Shown piece by piece: positions 14,840 to 28,457 of a DNA stretch of 60,000 nt. The position numbers and the translations under genes were made by a program. Each line of letters begins with the position of its first letter. Position 1 is the first letter of the stretch. Location of the stretch: NCBI GenBank assembly GCA_903813345.2, contig CAIIXF020000003.1:27793248-27853247 (forward strand). The letters run 5' to 3'. A model generated the notes under the pieces. The model made no database searches and was not told where the DNA came from. It worked only from the letters and a program-made list of their open reading frames with translations. The stretch comes from Owenia fusiformis (lineage: Eukaryota; Annelida; Polychaeta; Sabellida; Oweniidae).

Positions 14840-16783
14840 GTAAGGGCTTCTAGCAAGCTTTTGCCACGGGTGGGGGGACGGGATTCACTTCTCAGAAAGA
14901 ACTCCAGGGGAGGGTTCACTTCGACAAATTTGGCCAAAAACCACATAAAATATGGTCAGAATTGTGAAATTGCATGACTTGATAAAGTGGCGGGATTTAA
15001 TTATCCGACTTGAAGAACAGGCTATTTGAAACGTGGAATTTTAAAAAAGATCATAAGATAATAGCACGTAGATATATAGATGGCACCTTGGAATAAAATC
15101 ACCTGGAATGGCAATTCCATTGTGTATCCATCGCTCCAGTGTTCTATGTCTGTCTCCCATTGTTAAAAATAACAAATCCCCGGTTGCTTTGAGTTATTAC
15201 GTCATATTTCATGAACACCGACGTCACATTTTGTACATAGTTTCCCTGACGATCGTAAGTTTTATAAACAATGCTATACATACATTACCGAGTACTCGTC
15301 TTGGTAAACGTGCTGCACGGACCTGTATCAATCATGAACCTCTTTAGTATTCCCAGATGGCACGAAGCTTGGTAAGCCGGATGTTATGGACGTAAGAGAC
15401 ATCTATTTAACAGCTTTATTTTTATTTATCACTTGTTTAATTGCATGTATTACGATCCGATATACAAGCTGAATTAACATCTGCCTTCCCTTAACGCAGA
15501 TCGGTGCAAACGATTTAGAAAAAGTCGGTAAATAATCGAGTATCTTTATCCCATCTTTGGTCCAATGGTATTTAACTTCTTTCCACACTGAATTTAAGCA
15601 CAAATGAAAACCTTTGAAGAAGGATGCCTTATCTTTGTTCTCGTCTCCCCTAGCTTGAACTGTTTTTATGGCAAACTGTGTAATTTATTTTCGGAATACT
15701 GGGTGTGACCCAGGTGTGACAAACAAAAATATTTAGCTACCCTTACGTTGTTCTCATGACGTTCGTCCTTTATCTGTAATTTATTCTTTGATACTTGGAA
15801 ACAATTAAGTACCCAGAAATGCTCAAACATATCACCAAAATCGGAGATATATAGAGGAACGATTCCGCCTTTAGGATGATGCCCACTCAAAAGGATGATG
15901 CTATTTGCTATATAATTATATTCATTATCCACCCCTGAAGTTCAAGAGCTTTAGAGATAACATACATAATTACGTCTCTTGCTTACCACCTTCATTTGTT
16001 CGAATTAAAAACATTATAAAAGATTTTTGAAAAGTACTTCATTCGGATTGAGTTTCAGAGATAAGCAGTGGAATCCGATATTGGGTTCTATTTTTGAATA
16101 AACAAAGTTTTTTAAAGCAAACGTGCAAGTTAATACTGGTCTGAACTAGTGAAATTTGCCTATATGAACTTGTTTCAGTATGCAGCTGGATCATTCTGGT
16201 TTCCCGGGCTAAACAAAAAATTGGTTCAGTTTTAGAACATTTTTGGCTTATGTCATTCCTTGTCATGTCTATTTTCTAAAAATCACAAAAGTGCATACTT
16301 TATTCCAGGAAAAGATTTTTACAATAATGTATTATTTTTCTGTAAGAATGGTTACCATTCTTATCATTTGGGATAATTTAAACATTTTTTCACCCATTTT
16401 TGCCCTTTGAATCTTAAATAACTTCACCAATTTACAACATATTCTGAATCTTTTGGGAGATATTTATTTGATATTGTAACAAATAAATTGGTAGGTCAAT
16501 TATACACGTTGCTTGTAATTTTGTCACCCCCTATAGATCAGATTCTGCCTTTAAAATAGACCAATCTTGTAGTTTTGTGCATCTCTCTGCTCCAGACACT
16601 TGTAACTTTTAATAACAAATTCTAGATGCTGTAGTTCATCCGACCGCCTGCCGCCTTCTGTCATCAGATCTTTACCAGGGCATTCACCAACAAGCAACTA
16701 AAATTACAGGCATAATCGAGACGCGCATTGCTTAAAAGGTGGATCGACTGAAAGGATCAAGTCGGCTTTAAAGAAATACAAAG
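14840..16783. other. Intergenic, 5' flank of aquaporin A
   Basis: No gene recognised. 14850-14960 is a G-rich stretch (GGGTGGGGGGACGGGATTCAC...) resembling, inverted, part of the repeat at 44.8-44.93 kb. The rest is AT-rich. About 50 bp before the aquaporin start, TTAAAAGG (about 16732) is the only TATA-like word, which is weak evidence for a promoter. Confidence 0.4.
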
Positions 16784-19700
16784 ATGGGAAAATCGAACAT
16801 ACAAGATGTTAAACAAGGATCGTTTTGGAGGGCATGCATCGGTGAACTTCTTGGGACATTGTTTTTAGTGTTAGTTGGATGTGGATCATGTCTGGATGCA
16901 AACAGCTCGACAGTCCAGAAGGCACTTGGGTTTGGCTTGAGTGTGGCAACAATGGCTTGGATTCTGTCCAACGTCAGTGGATGCCATATTAACCCCGCTA
17001 TCACGCTTCCCATGGTTGTCACACGTAAAGTGACAATTGTCCGGGGATTATTTTACATCATCGCCCAAATAGCCGGTGGAGTGATCGGGGCGGCAATTCT
17101 TAAAGGCCTCATCCCAAGTCAATATCACGGGGCCCTTGGGGCAACTGGACTATCCCCAAAAGTCACCGTTGCCCAGGGTTTTGGAATCGAGTTCATGATT
17201 ACATTCGTATTGGTGTTTACAGTGTTTGCCTCATGTGACGGAAAGAGAAATGACTTTAACGGATCGACTCCACTTTCTATTGGACTGTCCATCACTATGT
17301 GTCATGTTTTTGCCGTAAGTATTTTAAATATCTTTATGAATATATGTTCACATTTTTTGAATATTTTCAGGTTTTTGGGTTCATCGTGCGATTTTGCAAA
17401 TAATTCAACAATCTTTTTCAGGAAATATCCACGGTATGGTCACAATGTGTTAGGTATCGTATATTTATAGGGTTCATCTAATGAAAAAGGTGTTACAAGC
17501 GTGAAAAATCAAACATTCGATGTCTACATGTTCTGTTATAAATCGTATGGGTGACGTTATCATCACAAAACAATACGATGCCGTAGTGTTTATTAACTCA
17601 TTTAAAAAAAACAGCAACGCCAAATGTTTTTGTAGTAGTGCAAGGCATATTTGGATTATGCATCAATGATAAAATTGTTCTCTGTTAGCTCTGAACTTAT
17701 TTCAGCTAAATATTCTAAATTACAAAAAGCCAATGGTTTACTGCATTAAACTAAAGTATCTGAAATTCTATGCATGACAGAGATACAGTTGTGTTCAGTT
17801 TTTAACCACTGTTACACTGGATAATTTTATATGCCAGATTTGCCAGATAAGTCAGATTTGAATTTCCGAGAGCTTGTAATAATATTTTGAAAAAAAGATC
17901 AATTTGAAGCAAGTAGAAAAATAACTTTTTTAACCCTGAGAAGGTCATTGGAGGTGAAATCTCAAATCTAAGGTCAAGTTGTAAAAATACCTTTTTGACC
18001 TTGAGAAGGTCATTAAGGTCAAATCGTATAATCATTGAAGGTCAAATCTATAGTCAGATTTGAACTTCTGATAACTTGTAGATGATTTTGAAAAAATAAA
18101 GTCAGTCTTGACTGTATTTGTTAAGTTTTAAGAATTTGTTACTGACGCCAACCGTCACACCCCGATCGCACACAACAAACCGCCACCCGCCGATCGCCAA
18201 CCACCAACCGCCAACCGCCAACCGCCGATCGCCGCCACAAAAAAAACGGAGACCATAACAACATGTCATCACTTTTTGGTGGTGACATAAAAAACCTCTG
18301 ACTTAATTTCTTTTTTATATTATTTTATGCTGTTTAAAGTACTGTAATATCAGTCCGATGACCATAAAATATGGCAAGCTGGTAAGTAGGAAATTAAATG
18401 ATGCATAAATGTGCCAAACATCAGGGAGTAATTTACTTAAATGAAAAATATAAAAAATATATATAAAAAATAGAAAATGTTATCAGACCAGATTCAAAAA
18501 TAGAAAAAGATAGTTAGAAAAATAGCGACAGGGTTTCCGTTTTTGAACAACCTGTGTATTCATTCTAATGTAAGACACTAGCCTACACAGCAATGTTCAC
18601 ATGAAACGGTTGACAAAAATCGTAAACAGATTGAGGATCTGCTGTCAGTGTGTTAAATTAAAAGAAGGGTAAAATATGACTCGCGATCGACATTGTAATT
18701 GGCAAATATAACTATGGAATGTTAAACAAAGCAATAAGATTCCAGCTAATAAATTACGTTCACAGAGCAACAATATTCCTAGATATTCGCCAGATCTGTT
18801 TTTCAATTCTCCCCTTCCAAACCTCGGAAATCTCAGATTTCTCCTCAGTACTCTTTCGATCAAATGTCAAATGACACTTTTACTAAACTCGTGGGAAAAA
18901 CATATATTCGGACACTGCATGAGCCGCACATGCGCATAGTAAAATTTAAAATCGTGGAAATGGCGTTTATTTCAGTTTTAAAAACATCATCATTTCTAAA
19001 CTACCCTAATACTATTAAGTTACTCCATCCAAACTTGTATATAAAAATCATAAAACAACAGTGAGCATTCTGAGATCAATTTCAATGGCAAATGAGGCCC
19101 TTACAAAATTGGTTATCGAATGTGCCAGTACCAACTCTCATCTTTGGGAACCAGCCCCCCCCCCCTCCGGTTGTTCTTGAAGCGTACGAAATAGAGCGTT
19201 TGTATTCTTGAAATAAACTTAAGCCCATTTTACTGCCTTTAAAATGTTTGCAATATTATGAAATAGAGCGTTCACAATTTTGATTGTCTGAGTGATTAAG
19301 CGAGTTTAGCTTTCTGCCATTAATTGACGCCAAAGTTATGAAATAGTGCGTTCACATTCAAACTGATGAGTCCCTTGCTATAAGGTTATAATTGCCTTTT
19401 CACAAAAGTCACATTACGGGTTGCGTTTCAGAATTACATAGTTTAATAGGATCATTATTTGGCAGTTGCAATTATACAGCTTATGGTATTTTGTTTTTCA
19501 TACCATGTTATGTCAAATACAAATAATTTGTAGTTTTTGCAACCTCGTTATGCTGAACTTTTCAAATGCAATGGCATGATGGTAGAACTGGTTGTACTCA
19601 TGTATTGGGACACATGCTATACGATCTATTGAACCTCACCATGAAGTCTTGCGTTCAGGAGTAGGAAAGTTGTTATAGAATGTTTTCAAGCAAAATGGGA

Positions 19701-22700
19701 TGAATATTTTTTAAAGAGTCAAATTCACTGATATCATCTTACTCAAAGTTGATATCATCATCACTGTCTGGTTGTAAAAACGAAATTCATGATGTTACGC
19801 GACCGATCATGATCACACATTCTCGACCAGCTCAGAGACATATAAAACAGTCTCTGACCAGCTTAAAGCAGAGTAAACCGGACTATATTTCCGGAGGACT
19901 ATTTACCCTGCCGGCGGACTACTTAACCCGGTTTTGCTATTTTGAGAGACTCTTTCTAGTGAAGCACCATGCCCTCTTGATACTCATTATAAGTACCTAT
20001 TATGTCTCACACTTGTATTCGTGTAACTATAAACAACCATTAATATGTTGCGCTAGCTACTTCATTACTAAAGTAAAATTATTATTAGGCGTCCTGAAAT
20101 ATACTTTTTTCATCCCTGTTCTCGTCTGTTCAATGGCTATTCACTAGCAAACCAGATTCAAGTATATCATTAAAGACGAGATGCAAGCATATCATTAAAG
20201 ACAAGATTCAAGCATATCATTAAAGACAAGATTCAAGCATATCATCAAAGACAAGATTCAAACATATCATTAGCATATCATTAAAGACAAGATTCAAACA
20301 TATCATTAACGACAAGATTCAAGCATATCATTAAAGACCAGGTTCGAGCCTATCATTAAAGACAAGATTCAAACATATCATTAAAGCCAAGATTCAAGCA
20401 TATCACTCAAGACCAGATCCAAGCATATCATTAAAGACGAGAATCAAGCATATCATTAAAGACAAGATTCAAGCATATCATTATAGACAAGATTTAAGCA
20501 TATCATCAAAGCTAAGATTCAAGCGTATCATTACAGACCAGATTCAGCCATATCATCAAAGACCCGATTCAAGTATATTATTAAATTCCAAGTTCAAACG
20601 TATCATTAAGGATCAGATTCAAGCATATCATTAAAGACCAGATTCAAGCATATCATTAAATACCAGATTCAAGCCTAGCGTTAAAGACCAGATTCAAGCA
20701 TATCATTAAATACCAGATTCAAGCCTAGCGTTAAAGACCAGATTTAGGCATATCATTTAAGACCAGATTCAATCAAATCATTAAAGACCAGATTCAAGCA
20801 TATGATTAAAGACAAGATTCAAGCATATCATTAAAGACCAGATTCAAGCATATCATTTAAGTCGAGATTTTAGCATATCATTAAAGACGACATTCATGCT
20901 AAAGGGTGTGTTGTGTATATTTTTCTTGACAATGTAGATGAGAAACACTGCATGCTAAACATATCATATAATATATCCTTATCATTAGAGCATCGAATAG
21001 TAATTATAAAAGTATATCTTGTTATATTGTTCTTCCGCAAGAAAGTCGAGTTTTCTGTTATACAATCATGAATATTTTACTAATCTCGAAGCAAGGCTTG
21101 GAGGTATTTTTGGGCCAAATTACTGGCATAAATTATATCTTATCTTCGAGTTCCAACCCCTGCAGAGAAATCATCCGATCGGACGAGCACACCCAGATGA
21201 TGAATGTTTTACTTGTCGTAATTAAGATTAAAACGCCCAAATTATCACATGAAAATATGAATACACCCCCCTCAATAAGTTTAACACGTAATTTAAGTTA
21301 ACATATCGTCTTAATATAAAGGGAACTTACAAATTCTTGGTTCGATTCTCAGATACTGTATCAAACCACGTGACATAGTGGACATCGAAGACATCAAACC
21401 CATTTGAATATTTTAGTTCGTGAGTTCTCAAGCGGGATGGACAGCAATTAGGTTAAGCATTCAAGTTTTCCGTGAAAAGTTCCACTTCACCTTATCAAGA
21501 AATATGTTCACAAAAAAGGTCAACTTGATTTGGAAGCAAAGGTCAAGATTCCATTTTTAAGTAGTCATTCTTTCTGGACTGGACAGCTACAATGTCAATA
21601 TAGAGCATTAACTTGACAGACGTATCATGACCATGATCAGATGGTCATCATTCTCATTCAGACAATCACTTGAATACCATTGATTGATGTTTACTACTAA
21701 TTTCTGTACCAGCTCAGATATAAAGAGATCGCAGCGATATTATCAAATGTGACAATATAAATGACAATATGAAATAGCTTTTTGAAAACCCATTAACAAT
21801 ATTCCGACCTGGTTTGTAGGATTTTTAAATTTTCAATTAAAGGTGCAATGAGGACTAGAGATAATCGACTTTCGTTACTCCACTAGATTGTCCTTAGTGG
21901 CCATTATATATAATAGGCCTATATGTGTGATATCTATCTTCTTATAATATGTGGAAATCGCCTCATCTATCTCTGTTTGCCACTTAAAATCAAATCTAGA
22001 AGTTGGAAATTGTAAAGACGGACGTCCGCGTTTTCATTATCCCAACGAACGAAGTTCTGTAGGGATATAGTGAAGCCCTCCGTCCGTCTGTCCGTCAGTC
22101 ATTCAGTCAGTCCGTCCGTCTGTCCGGAAGATAACTCGAATACTAGTCGACAGATTTTCTTCATATTTGGTGGAATGATGTATATTGGTGAACAGTTTTA
22201 CGCAAAAATAAATTTTTTCAAGATGGCCGCCAGTTTAAAAATGGCGGGAATTTTTCGCAAAAATCTTATGTTTTTCATTTTAAACCAAACTAATAAATAT
22301 TATTATTTGAAATTTTGGTAGTATATTAACATCATCTATCTATTTCACATATGTCCCGGGTTTTCACCCTGACCCCAGGGGCCGTAAATGGGGGATCGGG
22401 AAAACAGGAATTTGCGTTAATTTTGAGATGTTTTTGAAGTATAGCTTTATTATACTCAAATGAAAGGCAATTTAGAGTAGATTGCAAATATTGTAACGTT
22501 TTTCTGATTCGGGTCTCAAAAAATTCAAAATGGCCGCCTAATGCTGGATTTCGCAATTGTTTTCTGATCTCTTAAAAGTATGGCTAATTTATACTCAAAT
22601 TGAAGGAATTTCAGAGAAGATCACAATTATGGCATTGTTTTTCTGATTTGCGCCTCTGAAAATTCAAAATAGCTGACTAGAGCAGAAATTCGCCATTACT

Positions 22701-25222
22701 TAGAGTTATCTGAAAGTATGGTTACATGATTTAAAATATTTATTGAAGGTAAGAGTAGATGGTAAATATTACATTGTGACTGTACAGATTGATGATTTAT
22801 ATAGTGTTCGTTGGGATTTGCTACTCCGTGGAGTTGCCATTTTCTAGTTAAAATATTCACTGTTCTTACTGACTAATAAAAATATAAAATACACGAAGTT
22901 TGAAACACCATCTTTCCAATTTTCAGGTTCTTCTGACATGAACATGGTCAATTTCAAACAAATCGGATAGCACGTTAGTTGTAAACGGGGCTGGAATCCA
23001 ATGTCAGTTCCTTCGGGAAATTGTAAAAATGCCATAGGCTATTTTCGCTGTCGATGTTTTACGGCCATTGTTTGACTTTTTGCCATTCTGATTTTTGAGT
23101 TATATTTATTTACATGTACGAAATGGATATCATCTAAACTCTTTAAAAAATTATTATATATTCACTGTGCATCAAGCGACTGATCATGATCAACATAAAT
23201 AAGCATATTCTCAGTAAAGATCGGAAAAAATGCGCTTCTTAATTTGTTAAATTTTCTAGCAGAAATCGGCTAGCCCCCCCCCCCCCACTTCCCCACCGGG
23301 TGTGTGTGTATAAATATAATATATCTCATTACTCTAAAACTATGATGTCAAGTTTAATTTTAACCTCAAGACATCTGATTTTATTTAGAATTATTCAAAT
23401 TCCTTTACGTTGACGGTACAGAAACCATGCAATGTATAGATGGGGTTGGTTGTAACGTGATATCCAATTTTTGTTTTGTTTTGTCTCAAGGAACCAGAAT
23501 AAACCGTCAATTCTGCACCAAACTGGTTCAGAGCTGAATGTTTCAGAACCACGAAATATGGAAAACCTTATTTTTCAAAATTAGCTAACCTAAAACTAGG
23601 AGTTGATGGCATGTTTTATCTTATGTTAATGTGCGGTTGAAATAAATGATGTGAGTAACAGAATCTTGATTTGATATTTCCTAGAAAAACAATCTTTCCC
23701 GATGTCAATGCTCGAGTAGGTTGTGGTGACTTAACTTCGAAAAAAGTGCAACGTACAGAGCATGGACCAAAAGGTCAAGGTCACTGTTATTTGCCTTATG
23801 CTCCTCTCAATAATCAGTCTTAAGATAACACGATTTAAATATTTTCTCTTCTTAGATCATTGTAAAGATTTGTTAGATACAAAATCGTAGCATGTATCGC
23901 AAAGCAAGTCACTGTCAAAGATTCATGAAACATTTAGACTCATCTGAGCCTACATTTTGACCTAAATTGTAATATACCCATATTGTCACATTTAATTTTG
24001 ATAAAAAGCACATACAGTGCATTATGTTATGTTGCTGACAGTTGAAATGGTATTCAAATTCTGGGATCAAAGCCAAACTAGTAAATGTGATACAGTTTTG
24101 CTGCAATATATCATGCAAAGCAAAAAAATGCAGACACCATTAAATCATGCAACTGTATAAGTACATGTATGCTACAGTGCAATTGCATTCTAAAGGAATG
24201 TATTAAAACGCACAAAAGTTTGCTCATAAATCAAAGTGCAAAAATGTGAAAAAGAAAAGTACCCATCCACCGGGCCATCCAAATACCATTACATATATGT
24301 TTGTCTTTTAGTATTTCCTTAACGCTTTCGCAGTGATTTTATAGTGTAGGGGGGGTGAAAGTCCAATATTAATATTATATATCAATATTAAACGTCCAAT
24401 ATTAATCGATATAATAAAAAACAGGTTGGCTTAAATTATGTCTAAACATTTTCTATTTTCAGGTTCCATTCACAGGTGCAAGCATGAATCCCGCAAGGTC
24501 ATTTGGACCCGCTGCCGTCATGAAGTCGTTCCCTAACCACTGGGTAATGTTTTACGACATTTTAATCACATTTTAGAGCCTCGACAATGTTCTAGCTAGT
24601 CGCATTTTTTATCTGAGATGAGCCATGAATAACATATTATATTTGTATATCTCTGGTCTAAGTTTTATGTTGACTCTATCATATTTATCTTAATGATCTG
24701 CCTCATTATGGACGATGGGTATACATGAGTACATATCGAAAACATGGTCAGGTTGTTATTAACATTATGTGATAGTTATATGTTGAAAAATGCCTGGAAC
24801 CTTGTATTTATTTATTTCATTTTCATTGTTGAAAGAGAGTTTTGCCAAACAAAATAGAATTGCGCTCAACTATTCATAAAACATAACTTCCATTCTTCAA
24901 AACAAACAATATTGGAAATAAACGTTAACAGGTGAAAACGCTGCAATAATTGACATATAGTAATTCCTAGTTTGATAAAAGTCATGTTAAAAGCTAAATT
25001 AAACATTTTGTTTTGTTCGGACAGGTTTATTGGGTTGGACCACTCCTTGGGGGACTAGTCGCTGGCCTTCTCTACGATTTCATCTTTGCCGCAAATGCGT
25101 CCGTTGAGAAACTGAAAGCCTGCTTTACGGAAAGGGATTACGACAATGATAAATTCCCGAAAGATGGCGTAACAGCTCTCAATGGATCTCCATCTGAATT
25201 AAAAAAGATTGAAACAGAATAA
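16784..25222 (+). CDS. Aquaporin A, orthodox water channel (AQP4/AQP1-like)
   Basis: Six-helix MIP-family channel, 269 residues, for water transport across a plasma membrane. Exons: 16784-17314 (177 codons), 24463-24543 (27 codons) and 25025-25222 with TAA. Both introns are phase 0. NPA boxes: [10 protein letters not shown] and GASMNPARS. By alignment to mammalian AQP1 the selectivity filter is Phe (ALGFGLS), His (TMCHVFA), Ala (TGA before the second NPA) and Arg (NPAR): F/H/A/R as in AQP4. The mercury-sensitive cysteine of AQP1 is Ala here, yet a Cys replaces the usual Gly two residues before HINPA's N, at SGCH. NSS in loop A could be glycosylated. The soluble tail ends KKIETE. Good start context (A at -3, G at +4). 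Intron 1 is 7.1 kb and full of repeats. Glycerol transport is unlikely because there is no Asp after NPAR. Confidence 0.96.
18145..18238 (+). repeat. GC-rich short tandem repeat
   Basis: Degenerate copies of CCGCCAAC/CCGATCGC in an otherwise AT-rich intron. No coding meaning seen. Confidence 0.7.
20150..20900 (+). repeat. 25-bp minisatellite, about 30 copies
   Basis: The unit is close to GATTCAAGCATATCATTAAAGACAA; spacing between ATATCATTAAAGAC words is 25 bp through most of the block. Copies differ mainly at the positions after GAC (AA/CA/GA). It lies in intron 1 of aquaporin A. The mix of unit variants suggests an old array with local re-duplication (for example, the CCTAGCG variant occurs twice in a row at about 20670-20730). 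Confidence 0.9.
22039..22817. repeat. TIR-bounded non-coding element with TCCG-rich start
   Basis: The left end ATCCCAACGAAC is mirrored by GTTCGTTGGGAT at the right. After the left end come GAAGTTCTGTAGGGATATAG and a CCGTCCGTCTGTCCGTCAG simple repeat. The interior has several ATTCAAAATGGCCGCC/ATGGCGGGA-like blocks. There is no transposase; exact outer ends are uncertain. Confidence 0.5.
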
Positions 25223-28200
25223 ACAATATATGATGCAAAAAGCCTTGGCATGGCTCATGTATTGTATGGACAATTGCAATTTATTCAAGTGCCAAGTTTT
25301 ATTAGTATAGTGCTTTAAATGGTAAATCCATAACATTTTGAAAGTGTTTCGAATTTCTATTAACAACAACATAAGTAGTATTCTTGCCGATACTACTTTT
25401 AGACGTTCACAATATAATGAGAATTGTATCAGTATGTTACATTCAATTATTGAATGGTGCAATTAGATTGGTACTTTTGCTTATTATTAAGGTATCTGCA
25501 TTTATCAATTAAAATAATGTTCAGCTTTAACTTCTGTAAATGCGCTTATGTATAATTAAGGATTTATGTAAAAAAAGGTAATGCTTCGTTTGTATATCAT
25601 ATCACTGACAGGTAGTTAACTGTCGCTTACCTCAAAAACAAGACCAAAGGTGAAGGTCGAGGTTGAGGTCAAGTCGGCATATATTTGCTACGGCAGAAAC
25701 CCTGCGGTTGCAATGTGGCCTTCAAATGAAGGCGCATTGTAGCAATAATGGCGGCCGAAGGTTTGCAATTGACCGTAAAAATATTAGACAGTATGGTGAC
25801 TGGCGAGGCATTGTCTATGCTGTGTTTACCCGTAGTATATTATAAAACGGCTCTGTGATATACTTGTTTCATACTTTAACTAGTACCTCTGATTCTTTAT
25901 AGGCGAACATATATTATTACCAATGAATGTAATATATTCTTATTTTTATTATGTAAAGTACATAGAAATATAAATACGCATATTAATCTTTAGAAAAAGA
26001 CGAGCGTTCATAAAACACTGCAGGTTCTGTTATACCATCATGTGCCAAAAAATTAAAATTATTACGTAATTTGGTGATCGTGTTTTCGATCACTAACAAA
26101 AGCGATGGCCAGTTTCTTCCAAACGTTATGAAATAGGACTACTTTTAATATGTACTCATATTTAGGCTAGCACTAACTTCCGTTTTAGTATAAAATAGTC
26201 GAAAAACAATATAGAATCTTGGTGGATCGATGTTCATCCATTTTGATTCGAGTGGGCCCTCATGTCACAAAGTGTTTGTAAGGTAGCCTTAGGCCAAAAA
26301 GAAAGTTGATGATATATGCAAAAGTAAAAGGTTTGCCTAATGTGCCACGATATATTGATACCAGGTTTATTGAGAATCAATTATATTTACTCTTGATTTA
26401 TAATCATATATGTCAATACCATTGGATTGAATCTCAGGGTCCAATCTCGATACACTGCCATATATGGAGATGTCATGATTATAAGCCGCCATTTTGTTCA
26501 CTTCAAATTCTGAATCGTAAGTTTTGGTGTTATTTTCAAAAAAGCCACATACATGTAAATGATCGAGATATTGGTTCGAATCTTTTGGACTATTGATTAC
26601 GAATTTATAGTTAGTTATAATGTCAGAAAAAAGCGAAATTCAGACATTTTCATTGTTGGAAAATATCAAGTTGCGTCCCTTCCATGGGAGCCAATCTTCC
26701 TTGAACCTATCTCGATCAGATTCACTCATTAGATTTATTCCATAATTGTACATACGCATAGATGGTCATATTGATTAATTGGACTCATTTATTTTAGTCT
26801 GAATGTATTTTACTAGTATGTAATAAATATCAACATTAAATATTAAATAAATAAATACCCGATTTTCTTTAAATGTTTACATGTGATAAACTGATTGTAT
26901 TAATTTTAGAGCTTAGTAACACTATGGCGTTTTGGATATTTTTAAATTTGTTTTGGCAAGGCGATTTAAACACAACTATCGGTTCTAATAGACCATGATT
27001 AGCTTTGTACTCATTATACCTTGTTACAGAGTAAATAATGTGTACAGGATATGTTTTATACTTGAACAACTTTAAAATCGTAATAGCTCTTCCAGTATTC
27101 TGAATTTTGTAAACAAATTTCGACTTTGCTCAGACAGTTTCCCGTACTTGCTGTATACGTAACACGATGGCAAATGTTTTCCTTTACCTTTCATTTATCA
27201 CGTTCACATGTAAAACATCTTCGCAAACACTAAACTTAATTAGCAAATGATTATGTATAGAATATAAGATAATAGCCCAGGAGTGCTACAAGAAAAGAAG
27301 GGAATTTTCAACATTTCATCAAAATTTATGACATATCATGTCTTAAGCACTTTTTATAAGCATGAATTATATCATTTTGCTATTTTACTGTTCTAAACTA
27401 TCATTTAACATTTGTCAAATTAGCGAAAATTAGATCATTAGTCAATGGGTACAAATATAATACGTTCTATCGGCAGATTTGGAAGTTAATGAATCATTAT
27501 CTGAACTAATTCGTATAATGGAATTAAGAATTCATCGTTTGCAGCAGCCATTTTATTACGTTTAATTATGTAACCGTTTAAAGTAGGGTAATAGTAGCCT
27601 CGGGAGAAATGTCACGATGCCATACTTCATGATATAAACTTGAAAACCATACTCCATAACTCAACGTTTGATGAAACATGTCAGTGTTTAAGTGTGTTTA
27701 TGATGTGTTTATAGAACACACTAACCGATATTTTATTCAATGTAAACCCAAGTGCGCAGAAAATAAATGAGGCTCTGTTGCAAAATGAAGTCGAATTAAA
27801 ATCGAATAAACTGGGACCTAATCTCGCATCCCCATAAACACTACCACTCTAGATTTCATCCAGAAAATATGTACCCTAGCTTTTTTAACTTAAGTAACTG
27901 CACTTTGTCGTTACACACATTGCAAAACCCTTTTGTTGGAGCTTATCGTGAAAAAAATAATTTTGATGTTTTCAGAATTTCAACTTCTACTTTACTGATT
28001 GCACAATCTACTAACTTCTACTTGGTTTTGAATTCAGTGTCAGTGCAAACCATTTAATATTCCTTGAAGTGGAAAAATGTTTGAACCTGCACGTTCCACT
28101 TACTCATACAATCAATTAGACATTTACTTATTTAATACAATTGTGTTTATATATTGTTGAATGCATCTTTTAGTTATTATTAACATTTATTCAACAACAG

Positions 28201-28457
28201 TTGTACAATGCCACGCGTCTTCTATTCTTATGTAGGCATAAAACAAAGATATGGTCTCGTAGGTCATTGTATTTTTTTGAAAAATAAATATTTTGAGAAA
28301 CGGTACCATGGGGTGACTTCTGACTTGTTTCTCACGAGCATTGCACTTGCTTGCTTAACCCCTTGAATGCCAGAGTATTTTTTAAGTTTTGCAATTTTAG
28401 TACCAATATCAAGGGTTTCAAACTTGCTCGCAATGTATCAGCTTTCATCTATACTTA
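25223..28457. other. Region downstream of aquaporin A, no gene found
   Basis: Probable 3' UTR at the start (AATAAA overlaps the stop codon at 25217-25222). The rest is AT-rich without conserved motifs on either strand; short open frames here have no family marks. Confidence 0.5.

Larger units (their letters stand above)
17315..24462. other. Long repeat-filled intron 1 of aquaporin A
   Basis: 7148 bp with no recognised exon. It holds a 200-bp direct duplication (the GTCAGATTTGAA... blocks at about 17855 and 18052), a CCGCCAAC-type short tandem repeat (18145-18238), three spaced ATGAAATAGAGCGTTCACA words (19186, 19258, 19338), a 25-bp minisatellite (20150-20900) and a TIR-bounded element (22039-22817). 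Homopolymer C runs sit at 19156 and 23275. Confidence 0.7.

Noticed and set aside
20150-20900. CRISPR-like regular repeats
   Set aside because: The units are contiguous with no unique spacers, and the genome is eukaryotic. It is a minisatellite.
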